From DYJB01 sp963777165 (GTDB taxonomy: Bacteria; Chloroflexota; Anaerolineae; Anaerolineales; E44-bin32), in contig CAVZPO010000027.1 of the NCBI GenBank assembly GCA_963777165.1, positions 62,001 to 126,000 on the forward strand: a stretch of DNA of 64,000 nt, given 5' to 3'. The first letter of the stretch is position 1; each line of letters opens with the position of its first letter. This document shows, in pieces, positions 17,083 through 25,614 of the stretch. The translations under genes and the position numbers were made by a program. The notes under the pieces were generated by a model, which was not told the DNA's origin, made no database searches, and saw nothing but the letters and a program-made list of their open reading frames with translations.

Positions 17083-18975
17083 ATGAGCATCGCGAACAGC
17101 GCTCTGGCGGCGTCGCTAGCCTTCGCGTCCTTCTTCACGTCGGCCGCACCGCTGCCTGCTCCCGTCTCGGCCGCACAGCTCCTGGTCCTCGGCGAGGGCG
17201 GAATGCCCCTGACCCGACTGACGGACGGCGACGTGGTTCAGCTCCAACTGACGCTTCCGGAACCGTCGAGCCAGGCCGTCCCGGTCGTCTTCTCGCTCGA
17301 AGGCAGCGACCAACCCCTGGTGGGATGCACGATCCTCCAAGGCTCTCCGGCCTGCATGTCCGAGCCGTTCGCGACCCTGGGTTGGTACTGGCGGCCAGAC
17401 GGGGCTCCCTCCCCCCGCCGTTCGATCGTCGCCGGGCTGACCTCCGGCGGTGACGTACTCGCCGCAGCCACGATTGAGATTGCCCCCCGCCCGGTCGTCA
17501 TGGTCCACGGCTTCTCGTCCACGTGGGAGGCCTGGGTTAACTACCTCGGGCCCTCGGGCTTTCTGGCCGCCGATGGACTCTCCGGCTTCGCCGTCGGGGA
17601 CGGTCAGGTGCCGGGCAGCATGAACACGGGTAACCTGGCCGCTCCTGCCGAGCGCACCAACACGATCGCCGAGAACGCCGCCATCCTCGGCGAGTATATC
17701 GACGGCGTCCGGCGGGCGACCGGCGCCCGATCCGTGGACCTGATGGCCCACAGCATGGGCGGGCTGATCTCGCGCTACTACATCGACCGCGTGATGACGG
17801 ACGGTGAGGTGTCGCAGCTGATCATGCTCGGCTCGCCGATGGCCGGCACGGACTGCGCCAACCTGCCTGCAGCACTTGGTCTCTACCTCCCGGCGACGCT
17901 CGAGCTCCGCCCGAGTTACGTGCGCCAGGTGTTCGACCCACAGATCCGCCAACGCCACGGCGTGCCGTTTCGAGCGCTGGCCGGCGTCCCGATCGTCGAG
18001 GGCTTCAAGTCCCCTTGCACGTCGGTGCCCAGCGACCTGGCCGTCTCGCTCGAGAGCGTGACGGCTATTCCAGTTCAATCGAGGCAGTTGGCGGTCCTGC
18101 ATATGAACCTGAACCTCTCGGCACAGGTCTACCAGGAGTTCGTCCGGCCGCTGTTGCAGACTCCCTTCGGCGGGTTCACGCCGGAAGCCGATCCACCTCC
18201 TGCGGCCGAGTCGGGTGGGACGCTGCAGTTCTCCCGCGTCTACACGGGCCACGTCGAGAGCGGGGCAAGCCAGGTGGTCACCATTCCACTCGATCCCGGG
18301 CTGACCGTCGCCAGCTTCGCCCTGTACGACACGACCCGCTCGCTGGCCGTGGCCGTCACCGGAGCCAGCGGGAAGACGATCGACTTGAGCGCCGAGGCGA
18401 ACGGGTTGATCGTGGTGGATGATCCGACCGCGCTGCTCTACTTGGGGTACGGCTTCGAGAATCCCAAGCCGGGGTTGTGGCGCGTCGAGCTGCGATCGTC
18501 CGAGCGGACCCCCGCGCAGGGCGCCGACTATGCTCTGGCCGCTCGCTTCGCCGGCGGCGCAGAGCTGGCCGCGTCGCTTAGCTCGCTGCTTCCGCAGATC
18601 GGGGACACGGTCGGCCTGACCGCCGGCCTCAGTCTGCAGGGAGCCGATCTTGGTCTGTCCGGCGCGCAGGCGTCGGTACGGGCGCCGGACGGGCAGATGC
18701 AGATCCTTGATCTGTCCGTCACCGGCGGTCAAGCCCATGGAGAGCTGCAGGCGACGATGGCCGGCCTGTACGGAATCGATCTGAGCGTGATGGGTACGGC
18801 CGCCGACGGCACGCCCGTCGAACGGACTTCGTTCCTGGCCTTCGAAGCGCAGCCAAAGGGCGGCGCCGCACGCGCGCCGGCAGGCTGGATGGGAGTAGGC
18901 CTCGGGGCCACCGTCTTCCTGGCACTGATCCTCGTGGCGGTTGCCCGGCGACGGCGTAAGGCCAAGGCGGCTTAG
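17083..18975 (+). CDS. Membrane-anchored alpha/beta hydrolase (lipase/PGAP1-like)
   Basis: 630 residues. Signal peptide (ASLAFASFFTSAAPLPAPVSA), a beta-rich N-terminal domain, then a hydrolase domain (about residues 145-370) with oxyanion loop VVMVHGFSSTWEAW and nucleophile elbow MAHSMGGLISRYY; HMNLNLS may hold the catalytic His. After a second beta-rich region a single helix VGLGATVFLALILVAVARRRRK anchors it, so the enzyme faces outside. GGAGGGCG precedes the ATG at 17083; an upstream ATG at 17026 would precede the signal peptide unnaturally. Substrate (lipid or ester) unknown. Confidence 0.85.
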   Translation: MSIANSALAASLAFASFFTSAAPLPAPVSAAQLLVLGEGGMPLTRLTDGDVVQLQLTLPEPSSQAVPVVFSLEGSDQPLVGCTILQGSPACMSEPFATLGWYWRPDGAPSPRRSIVAGLTSGGDVLAAATIEIAPRPVVMVHGFSSTWEAWVNYLGPSGFLAADGLSGFAVGDGQVPGSMNTGNLAAPAERTNTIAENAAILGEYIDGVRRATGARSVDLMAHSMGGLISRYYIDRVMTDGEVSQLIMLGSPMAGTDCANLPAALGLYLPATLELRPSYVRQVFDPQIRQRHGVPFRALAGVPIVEGFKSPCTSVPSDLAVSLESVTAIPVQSRQLAVLHMNLNLSAQVYQEFVRPLLQTPFGGFTPEADPPPAAESGGTLQFSRVYTGHVESGASQVVTIPLDPGLTVASFALYDTTRSLAVAVTGASGKTIDLSAEANGLIVVDDPTALLYLGYGFENPKPGLWRVELRSSERTPAQGADYALAARFAGGAELAASLSSLLPQIGDTVGLTAGLSLQGADLGLSGAQASVRAPDGQMQILDLSVTGGQAHGELQATMAGLYGIDLSVMGTAADGTPVERTSFLAFEAQPKGGAARAPAGWMGVGLGATVFLALILVAVARRRRKAKAA

Positions 18976-19224
18976 CTTCTTCAAACCCGGGTGAAAGCCC
19001 GCTCGGCGAGTCTCCGGCGTGCCGCGAGCAGCTTCGGGCCATCCCGGGTTCGAGTCTAGCGGCGCCTCGGGCCGGGCGTCCGCACCCCCGGCACGCCCCT
19101 CCACTCTACGATCTCCCTAACGCGGACGAACGCAATCGTCGAGCGCCCCCCGACCACCTCGATCAGGGACTGCGGACTTAGGGCGATGCGTCGGAGCAGC
19201 CGCACCCAAAGGGAACGAAAGCCA

Positions 19225-19254
19225 TCAGGGTCGCGGCGGCCGCCGCGACCCTGA
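19225..19254. terminator. 30-bp perfect palindrome between convergent genes
   Basis: TCAGGGTCGCGGCGG is followed immediately by its exact reverse complement. It lies between the hydrolase gene and a convergent small membrane protein gene, so a bidirectional terminator is the simplest reading. Confidence 0.65.
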
Positions 19255-19297
19255 ATTCAGGTTTGTGGGAGGAAGTACGGTAGGGACGCGCCTGGCG

Positions 19298-19519
19298 TCA
19301 GGACTTCTTGCGCACCAGCCAGGCCTTGTAACCAAAGTACCAGATCGCGCACAGCGCGGCCGTGATGCCCCAGATGGGGAACCCCAGCTGGATGGCCTGC
19401 AGCCAGTTGCGGCTGGTGAACAGACCGATGTAGAGCGTGATCGCCGCCCATACGATGATGAACGTCCCCACCAGCCAGAAGCGCATCAACTTGAGCAGTT
19501 TCTCTTTCTCCGGCGTCAT
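19298..19519 (-). CDS. Small two-helix membrane protein
   Basis: 73 residues, MTPEKEKLLKLMRFWLVGTF opening; two hydrophobic segments (about 13-31, FWLVGTFIIVWAAITLYIGL, and 45-63, LGFPIWGITAALCAIWYFGY) and a basic end (WLVRKKS). GGGAG precedes the ATG. No family is recognised; the size and topology are like many accessory membrane proteins. Confidence 0.7.
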   Translation of the reverse strand: MTPEKEKLLKLMRFWLVGTFIIVWAAITLYIGLFTSRNWLQAIQLGFPIWGITAALCAIWYFGYKAWLVRKKS

Positions 19520-19788
19520 GGCGAACTCCCTTCGCTGATCTGAGTGCCTCGTCCAGGTGCGGCCGGCGCATGGGGTCATCATGCGATCCCCCCGTTGCCG
19601 CGGCGCGAGCCGACGATCCGTCTGCGGCCGCGCACCGCTCCATGAGCATAGGCGATTGCGGGCCTTCGTGCAAGTTCGATGCCGGAGGCGCGCGTCCCTG
19701 GCAAGCCAGCATTCGCCAAACACGGGAATTCCATGCCGCCGCGATGGCTGCTCAGGGCGAGTCATCCCCCGAACCGACCCCCGACCCC

Positions 19789-19817
19789 TTGACACGTGGC
19801 TGCTTTCATCGTAGAAT
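19789..19817 (+). promoter_or_regulatory. Promoter of the arsR-arsM operon
   Basis: Consensus TTGACA, 17-nt spacer, TAGAAT. Transcription would start near 19824, only about 8 nt before the GTG start of arsR, so the message is nearly leaderless. Confidence 0.8.
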
Positions 19818-19826
19818 TACGATGAA
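19805..19826. promoter_or_regulatory. Probable ArsR operator overlapping the -10 box
   Basis: Perfect inverted repeat with 9-bp arms TTCATCGTA and TACGATGAA around GAAT. It covers the -10 box and start point of the operon whose first gene is an ArsR-type repressor, the classic autoregulated arrangement. Confidence 0.75.
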
Positions 19827-19831
19827 CCCTC

Positions 19832-20185
19832 GTGACCAAGTCGCCCGATCTCTCTCCCGACGAACGCCGCCTGGCCCGAATGCTCAAAGCGCTCGGGAGC
19901 CCCGTGCGCATGCAGTTGATCACCTACATGGCCGAGCACCCGACGTGCATGACGCGCCAGATCGTCGCCTCGACCCCGCTGGCGCAGTCGACGGTCAGCC
20001 AGCACCTCAAAGTCCTGCTCGATGCCGGGCTGATCCAGGGCGAGATCGAAGGCCCGGCAACCTGCTACTGCCTCGACCCAGACGGCTTCCACTGGCTCGA
20101 CCAGCACCTGCAAGCCTGGATCCGGCGCCACGACCCCACCTTCGTGGTCTTCGAAACCACACCCCGCGCCGGCCAAAGGCGCTGA
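19832..20185 (+). CDS. ArsR-family winged-helix repressor
   Basis: 117 residues. Winged HTH: LARMLKALGSPVRMQLITYMAEHP, recognition helix region AQSTVSQHLKVLLDAGLIQGEIEG and wing ATCYCLDPDGFHWLDQHL. The usual ELCVCD metal-binding motif of ArsR/SmtB is replaced by HPTCMTRQIV, so metal or metalloid sensing must use other residues (C39-equivalent and the CYC pair in the wing). Start is GTG at 19832. It directly precedes the methyltransferase gene, which it likely controls together with itself. Confidence 0.88.
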   Translation: MTKSPDLSPDERRLARMLKALGSPVRMQLITYMAEHPTCMTRQIVASTPLAQSTVSQHLKVLLDAGLIQGEIEGPATCYCLDPDGFHWLDQHLQAWIRRHDPTFVVFETTPRAGQRR

Positions 20186-20225
20186 GCATGTCCAACCCCC
20201 CGCCTTGCGGCTCAGGAGACCCTGC

Positions 20226-21629
20226 ATGACCACCACCTACCCGTCCGCAGAATACTTCGACCAGGTCGCCGATCGCTGGGACTCCCTGCGCTCCGGCTAC
20301 TTCACCGAGGCGGTGCGCGAGGCCGCCATCCACAAGGCCTACCTGCATCCGGAGATGATCGTCGCCGACGTCGGCGCCGGCACCGGGTTCATGACCGCCG
20401 GACTGGCGCCCCTCGTCCGCCGCGTCCACGTGATCGACGGCGCCGAAGCGATGCTCGACGTGGCGCGCAAGAACCTGGCCGCCTTCGCCAATCTCGAGTT
20501 CCACCACGCCGACGGCCTGTCGCTGCCCCTGCCCGATGGAGGCCTCGATGCCGCCTTTGCCAACATGTACCTGCATCACTGCCCCGATCCACTGCCGGCG
20601 ATCCAGGAGATGGTCCGCACGCTGCGGCCCGGCGGCCGACTGGTCCTGACCGACATGGATTCCCACGACCACGAGTGGCTCAAGGCCGAGATGGCCGACG
20701 TGTGGCTGGGCTTCGACCGCACCCGGATCCGCGCCTGGTTCGAGCAAGCCGGGTTGGTCAACGTGATCGTCGACTGTACCGGCGAATCTTGCCACGCCGA
20801 GCGCGAGTCCGACGGCAAGGCGGCCACCAGCATCGGCATCTTCGTCGCCACCGGGACGAAGCGCATCCGCGCTCGAGAGGCGGTCCAGGCGTCGTACGCC
20901 GCCCGGGCGCTCAACGCCGAGTGCGGCTGCAGTGACACAGCCTGCTGCACGCCGGGGACGATCACCCTGGACGAGATCCAACCGACCAGCGTGCACTTCG
21001 ACGGCGGTTACTCGCCGGCGGAGAAAGCCGCCATCCCGACCGAAGCGGCCGAGATCTCACTTGGCTGCGGGAACCCAACGGCGATGGCCAATCTGAAGCC
21101 GGGCGAGGTCGTGCTCGACATCGGCAGCGGCGGGGGGATCGACGCCTTCCTGGCCGCCCAGCGCGTCGGCCCCGAAGGCCGTGTGATCGGCGTCGACATG
21201 ACACCGCCCATGCTTCAGCGTGCCCGCCGCGCCGCCGAGCAGGGCGGGTACGCCAACGTCAGCTTCCGCCACGGCCTGGCCGAGGCGCTGCCGGCCGACG
21301 ATGCCTCGGTGGACGTGATCATCTCCAACTGTGTGATCAATCTGACCGAGGACAAGGCGAAGGTCTTCGCCGAGGCATTCCGCGTGCTCAGGCCCGGCGG
21401 CCGGCTGGAAGTCAACGATATGGTCTTCGGCGGCGCGGTGCTGCCATCGATGCGCGTGTCGGCGACCGGTTGGTCGGAGTGCATCTCCGGCGCGCTGCCC
21501 GAGGCCGAGTATGTCGACCTGGTGCGGCAGGCAGGCTTCGGCGACATTCACGTACGCCGCTCCACGAGTTCCGGGGAGGCCACCGGCGTTGCGGTCTATA
21601 GCGTGCAGCTCTCGGCGCGCAAGGCCTGA
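20226..21629 (+). CDS. arsM: Two-domain methyltransferase: UbiE-like domain fused to arsenite methyltransferase ArsM
   Basis: 467 residues with two SAM-dependent Rossmann domains. N-terminal domain (about 1-215): IVADVGAGTGFMTAGLAP, DGLSLPLPDGGLDAAFANMYLHHC. A cysteine-rich linker follows (AECGCSDTACCTPG). C-terminal domain (about 255-467) is ArsM-like: GYSPAEKAAIPTEAAEISLGCGNP, VLDIGSGGGIDAFLAA, IGVDMTPPML, SNCVINL and WSECISGALPEAEY, holding three cysteines in the positions that bind As(III). It would methylate arsenite from SAM for detoxification. ATG at 20226 follows CAGGAGA. It is 40 bp after arsR and forms one operon with it. Confidence 0.87.
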   Translation: MTTTYPSAEYFDQVADRWDSLRSGYFTEAVREAAIHKAYLHPEMIVADVGAGTGFMTAGLAPLVRRVHVIDGAEAMLDVARKNLAAFANLEFHHADGLSLPLPDGGLDAAFANMYLHHCPDPLPAIQEMVRTLRPGGRLVLTDMDSHDHEWLKAEMADVWLGFDRTRIRAWFEQAGLVNVIVDCTGESCHAERESDGKAATSIGIFVATGTKRIRAREAVQASYAARALNAECGCSDTACCTPGTITLDEIQPTSVHFDGGYSPAEKAAIPTEAAEISLGCGNPTAMANLKPGEVVLDIGSGGGIDAFLAAQRVGPEGRVIGVDMTPPMLQRARRAAEQGGYANVSFRHGLAEALPADDASVDVIISNCVINLTEDKAKVFAEAFRVLRPGGRLEVNDMVFGGAVLPSMRVSATGWSECISGALPEAEYVDLVRQAGFGDIHVRRSTSSGEATGVAVYSVQLSARKA

Positions 21630-21959
21630 GGCGCGGCATCTGGCGACTAGCGGGGAGCGACAAGCCACGAGTATTCGGAGGGTGGGCACGCAAGACCCAT
21701 GAGGCAGCCTGCCCAGTCGGCCATGTGGGATACGGCCGACTCTCCCCCACGCCTAACATCGCGCAGCCCATGGTCACCGTCCTCCCCTAAATTGGTGAGC
21801 GGGTTGGGGGTTTTCCCCATCCGCTTAAGGGGAGCGGGAAGTCGGCTCGGGATTCCCGGGTCCGAGGTCGTTTCGCGGGGAGGCATGGGGGAACCGAGCG
21901 GCCGGGCAGGGCCGGCGATGGCGGGGATTGAGGGAGCTGGCCGGCGATCGAAGAGGGGG
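21630..21959. other. Intergenic stretch with no recognised feature
   Basis: 330 bp between convergent arsM and the metallophosphoesterase. A short GC-rich run (GGGGGTTTTCCCC near 21806) could be a weak terminator; nothing else is supported. Confidence 0.5.
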
Positions 21960-22976
21960 TTAGCCAGCTACGGGCGACTCGCCGACTGGGGCAACATCCC
22001 GCAAGATCTGCTTGAGGCTGCCGGAGGCGAGCACCTCGCGCCGGGCTCGCCGGCCGACTTCAAGCCAGCGCACGAGCCGGATGCGGTCGGCGGCGATCTC
22101 GATCGCGGTCATGCTGCCATCACTGAAGGAACAGCACCCCGTGTTGATGAAGCACGGCTGCTCCTGGGACCGGGCGAAGGCCAGGTCGGCCTCAATCCGC
22201 TCCAGCACTTCGCTCTCGTAGGCCTCCGGCTGGTTGCGCAGCTCGTCATAGGTGGCGGTGAGCTGCTCAAAACGCGCTGCTGACGGGAAGATCGGGTGAT
22301 GCGTGTGGCCAGCAACGACCAAGACTCCGGGTTGACTGACTGCCCATTCATACATGGCAAGCTCATGCTTTCGCGCCAGGCGCCAATCGGTGGCCGGGGT
22401 CGTCCTCCTGATTTTCGTCAGACGTTGGATTGGTCGCCAAAAGTAGTGCACTGCCCAGTGACTCAGCCAACCGTACCGATCGCCCCACGCCGTACCCTGG
22501 TGTCCATGAACCAGGAAGACTTCGCCGAGACGCTTATTGCGGTCCATCACCTCAAGACGCAGTGCCTCCAGGACGCCCACGCTGCCTAGCAGCGGATTGA
22601 GGTACCGTTCGACTTCGGCTTGCAGATGCCAGTCCTCGTCATGGTTGCCAAGGAACCGCCAGTAGCGGCCAACGTCCAGGAAGGGCTTCTCCGCCCGGAT
22701 CGAGTCCGCGTGCTCGGCAACCACCTCGGACGGACGGCACTCCCACAGGTCCTCAACGTCGCCGAGGACGGCCAGGACACAGCCGGCCGCCTGATAGTGC
22801 TCGAGCGCAGCGCGGTAGACTGCTTTGCAGGCAAGGAAGTCGTCAGCGCCATCGCCGGATCCGCGATGGAGGTCCGAAACTACGGCGAGGCGCAGGTTGC
22901 TGAGCTCGAACGGCACCAAGGGCGCCTGGGCGTAGGCGCGATCGAGCCCGGCGTTGATGTTCTGCTGGTAATTCAT
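21960..22976 (-). CDS. Calcineurin-like metallophosphoesterase
   Basis: 338 residues. Metal-binding motifs in order: SDLHRG (DxH), GDVEDLW (GDxxD), GNHDED (GNHD), HGHQG and GHTHHP (GHxH), so both metals can be bound. The middle region (WGDRYGWLSHWAVHYFWRPIQRL) is aromatic and may contact membrane. The ATG at 22976 has GGAGG 5 nt upstream; reading further upstream in frame adds Arg/Pro-rich sequence with no family likeness. Substrate unknown; UDP-2,3-diacylglucosamine hydrolase and Ser/Thr phosphatase relatives share the fold. Confidence 0.87.
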   Translation of the reverse strand: MNYQQNINAGLDRAYAQAPLVPFELSNLRLAVVSDLHRGSGDGADDFLACKAVYRAALEHYQAAGCVLAVLGDVEDLWECRPSEVVAEHADSIRAEKPFLDVGRYWRFLGNHDEDWHLQAEVERYLNPLLGSVGVLEALRLEVMDRNKRLGEVFLVHGHQGTAWGDRYGWLSHWAVHYFWRPIQRLTKIRRTTPATDWRLARKHELAMYEWAVSQPGVLVVAGHTHHPIFPSAARFEQLTATYDELRNQPEAYESEVLERIEADLAFARSQEQPCFINTGCCSFSDGSMTAIEIAADRIRLVRWLEVGRRARREVLASGSLKQILRDVAPVGESPVAG

Positions 22977-23296
22977 CGTCCTCCAGACCGGGCGTGCGGC
23001 AGGGAAAGTACCCGATGGCCGGTATCCTACCAAGAAAAGAGGACGGGCGCCGCACACCAACACGCGTGCCCTGCCCGTCTCGCAATCTCGGGGACGGCAG
23101 CCGCGGCAGAGTGTCCCAGCAGCGGATATCGTCCCGAGGAGCCCCGCGCTCTGTGTGGGACGACGGGATAATCCCGGAAGCTGTGCGAGGCAATGGCCGC
23201 TCGCGGGGACAAACCCCCGCCCTTCCCTCCCTCCTTTTGCTGCGCCTCGGGCACCTTCGGCGGTCCCAGGGGAGGGAATCGGGGCGCGGATCACCC

Positions 23297-23325
23297 TAGA
23301 CAGATCCACGGGCCTGTGGTATTCT
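23297..23325 (+). promoter_or_regulatory. Probable promoter of the cold-shock gene
   Basis: TAGACA, 17-nt spacer, TATTCT. It leaves a leader of about 155 nt before the ATG, the long 5' untranslated region typical of cold-shock genes. Confidence 0.45.
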
Positions 23326-23371
23326 TGCCCGCAAGGTAGCATGCTGGTTGTGTCTGGACGTCGTAGCGTTT

Positions 23372-23398
23372 CGACCTGAGCAGCAAGTGCTCAGGTCG
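23372..23398 (+). promoter_or_regulatory. Stable hairpin in the cold-shock gene leader
   Basis: Perfect 11-bp stem CGACCTGAGCA / TGCTCAGGTCG around GCAAG, about 90 nt before the start codon. Either a leader structure affecting cold-shock translation or a terminator for upstream transcription. Confidence 0.55.
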
Positions 23399-23487
23399 TT
23401 TCGGTTAACTCCGGGTCCCCGGACAACCCGACCTCCTGAAGAACACCACAGGCGCCTCAACACTTTTTGCCTGAGGAGGCAAACACA

Positions 23488-23697
23488 ATGACAGAACGTA
23501 TCCAGGGTACCGTGAAGTGGTTCAACGCCGGCAAGGGCTTCGGCTTCATCTCCCGCGAGGGCGGGGACGATGTCTTTGTCCACCACTCGGCGATCCTCGC
23601 CGAGGGCTATCGCAGCCTCGAGGAAGGCCAGCGCGTCGAGTTCACCGTCGTGCAGGGCCCCAAGGGCCTGCAGGCCGCGTCGGTTACCGTCCTCTAG
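23488..23697 (+). CDS. Cold-shock protein (CspA family)
   Basis: 69 residues, a single OB-fold nucleic-acid-binding protein that melts RNA secondary structure. RNP1 KGFGFISRE and RNP2 VFVHHSAI are intact, as is the opening GTVKWFNAGKG. GAGGAGG lies 9 nt before the ATG. Monocistronic: own promoter region, leader hairpin and strong terminator. Confidence 0.95.
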   Translation: MTERIQGTVKWFNAGKGFGFISREGGDDVFVHHSAILAEGYRSLEEGQRVEFTVVQGPKGLQAASVTVL

Positions 23698-23721
23698 ACG
23701 GCCAAACCATCGTACCCAACA

Positions 23722-23745
23722 AGCAGCCCCCATCCGGGGGCTGCT
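23722..23745 (+). terminator. Intrinsic terminator of the cold-shock gene
   Basis: Perfect 10-bp stem AGCAGCCCCC / GGGGGCTGCT with loop ATCC and a T-rich tail TCCTTTTCCC. Confidence 0.88.
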
Positions 23746-23792
23746 TCCTTTTCCCCTGCTTTCCCCCTGGCCCGCGTCCAAGGCCGCCCCTC

Positions 23793-23851
23793 CCGCCGAG
23801 GGCATGCGGCCCCCACATGGGGGCCGCGATGGCCGAGGCGGGCCAGAGTTT
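23793..23851. repeat. Dispersed palindromic element, copy 1
   Basis: CCGCCGAGGGCATGCGGCCC, a central hairpin GCGGCCCCCACATGGGGGCCGC, then GAGGCGGGCCAGAGT. A related copy is at 46657-46714, sharing both flanks but with a compensated, different hairpin stem. Confidence 0.6.
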
Positions 23852-23897
23852 GAATCCGCCAACACGCGCCTCGCCCGCGCCCTGAAAGGGTTGTAGT

Positions 23898-25580
23898 ATG
23901 GGAGAGAGGCGCCCGCTCGACGCCGGCGCCCTCGCCCCCTCCCCTATGACGAACCCCATGCCCGCCGCCTCCGCGCCGACCGTGACCGTCGCCGGGTTGT
24001 CGTTCCGCTACCGCGACCGCGAGTCGCCGGCGATCGAGGGACTGTCGTTCGAGGTGCCGGCGGGCGAGGTGCTGCTGATCGCCGGCGCCAGCGGCTGCGG
24101 CAAGACGACGCTGATCCGCTGCATCAACGGATTGATCCCACGTTCCTACAAGGGCGAGCTGCAGGGTCGCATCGAGCTGCTCGGCCAGGACACCGCCGGG
24201 CTGCCGCTGGCGCGCATCTCCCAGATGGTCGGCACGGTGCTGCAGGATCCGGAGCGGCAGATCCTCGGCACGCGCGTCCTGCACGAAGTGGCTTTCGGGC
24301 TCGAGAATCTCGGGCTTCCGCGTGAAGAGATTCGCGAGCGCGCCGAGCAGGCGCTGGCCTACCTGAAAATCGGCGGACTGCGCGACCGGGAGACGTTCCA
24401 CCTGTCGGGCGGCGAGAAGCAGAAGGTGGCGCTGGCCGGCGTGCTGGCCATGCGGCCGCGCATCCTGATCCTGGATGAGCCGCTGGCCAGCCTCGACCCC
24501 GCCAGCGCGCACGAGACGCTCGACTTCGTGCGGCAGCTGGCCGACGAGGGGATGACGGTGCTGATGGTCGAGCACCGCGTCGAGGACGTGCTGCGCATCC
24601 GGCCCGACCGGGTGCTGTACATGGCCGAGGGGCGCGTTCGCTACCTGGGCGTGCCCGAGGCGATGGCCGAAGCGATCGACTACCGCGAGGTCAAGCTCCC
24701 CGCCCCGCAGATCGTTGCCCGCGCTCGGCGTGAGCCGCCGGCGCCGCGGGTGCAGCCGATCCTGCAGCCGGCCGACCCGCCCAGCGACCCGATCGTGCGC
24801 TTCGAGCACGCCTCGTTCGCCTACGAGCCGGGGCGGCCGGTGCTGCACGACGTCTCGCTCGACATCCACCGCGGCGACATCATCGCCGTCCTCGGCCCGA
24901 ACGGCGCCGGCAAGACGACGCTGATCAAGCACGCCATCGGGCTGCTCAAGCCGACCGAGGGGCGCGTGCTGGTGGACGGGCGCGACACGCACGCGCTGAG
25001 CGTGGCGCAGATCGCCGCCACGCTGGGCTACGTCTTCCAGAGCCCCAGCCACATGCTGTTCGCGCCGACGGTCCACGACGAGCTGGCCTTCGGGCCGCGC
25101 AACCTGCGCCACGATCCTGCGCAGATCGAGAAGGAGGTGATCCACGCCCTGGACGTCGTCAATCTCCCTGGCCGGGAGAACGATCCACCGCTGGCGCTGT
25201 CGTTCGGCCAGCAGAAGCGCGTCAGCATCGCCGCCGTCCTGGCCATGCGCTCGCGCGTGCTGGTGATGGACGAGCCGACAGCCGGACAGGACTACCGCAA
25301 TGTGCTCGACTTCATGGATGCCATCGTGCAGATGCCCGGCTTCGAGGCGATCCTGTTCATCACGCATGACGTCGACCTGGCGGTGATCTACGCCAACCGC
25401 GTGCTGCTAGTCAGCGACGGGCGTCTGGCCGCCGACGGCGACCCGCGTGCCGTGCTGGCCGACGCCGATCGGCTGCGGCGCTGCCGCATCGTGCCGACGT
25501 CGCTGCTGGAGCTCAACCTGCAGCGGCCCCATTCATCCGGGCGGTTCCTGCGAGCCGAGGAGCTTGCTCACGCCGCCTGA
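23898..25580 (+). CDS. ECF transporter energizing ATPase, two ATPase domains fused (EcfA-EcfA')
   Basis: 560 residues. Domain 1 (about 25-265): Walker A GASGCGKTT, signature LSGGEKQKVALAG, Walker B ILILDEPLASLD, MVEHRVEDV. Domain 2 (about 300-545): GPNGAGKTT, FGQQKRVSIAAV, VLVMDEPTAGQD, FITHDVDL. The two are separate genes in most ECF systems; here one chain supplies both. The second signature is SFGQQ rather than SGGQ. It drives uptake with the S and T proteins encoded next. ATG at 23898 has AAAGGG upstream; ATG at 23946 is an alternative start. Confidence 0.92.
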   Translation: MGERRPLDAGALAPSPMTNPMPAASAPTVTVAGLSFRYRDRESPAIEGLSFEVPAGEVLLIAGASGCGKTTLIRCINGLIPRSYKGELQGRIELLGQDTAGLPLARISQMVGTVLQDPERQILGTRVLHEVAFGLENLGLPREEIRERAEQALAYLKIGGLRDRETFHLSGGEKQKVALAGVLAMRPRILILDEPLASLDPASAHETLDFVRQLADEGMTVLMVEHRVEDVLRIRPDRVLYMAEGRVRYLGVPEAMAEAIDYREVKLPAPQIVARARREPPAPRVQPILQPADPPSDPIVRFEHASFAYEPGRPVLHDVSLDIHRGDIIAVLGPNGAGKTTLIKHAIGLLKPTEGRVLVDGRDTHALSVAQIAATLGYVFQSPSHMLFAPTVHDELAFGPRNLRHDPAQIEKEVIHALDVVNLPGRENDPPLALSFGQQKRVSIAAVLAMRSRVLVMDEPTAGQDYRNVLDFMDAIVQMPGFEAILFITHDVDLAVIYANRVLLVSDGRLAADGDPRAVLADADRLRRCRIVPTSLLELNLQRPHSSGRFLRAEELAHAA

Positions 25581-25614
25581 CCCGCGGCGCTCATTCGTTT
25601 CGAGGAGGATCATC

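Noticed and set aside
17116..19104. 662-codon minus-strand frame opposite the hydrolase
   Set aside because: Antisense shadow with no recognisable domain, no ribosome site and low-complexity composition.
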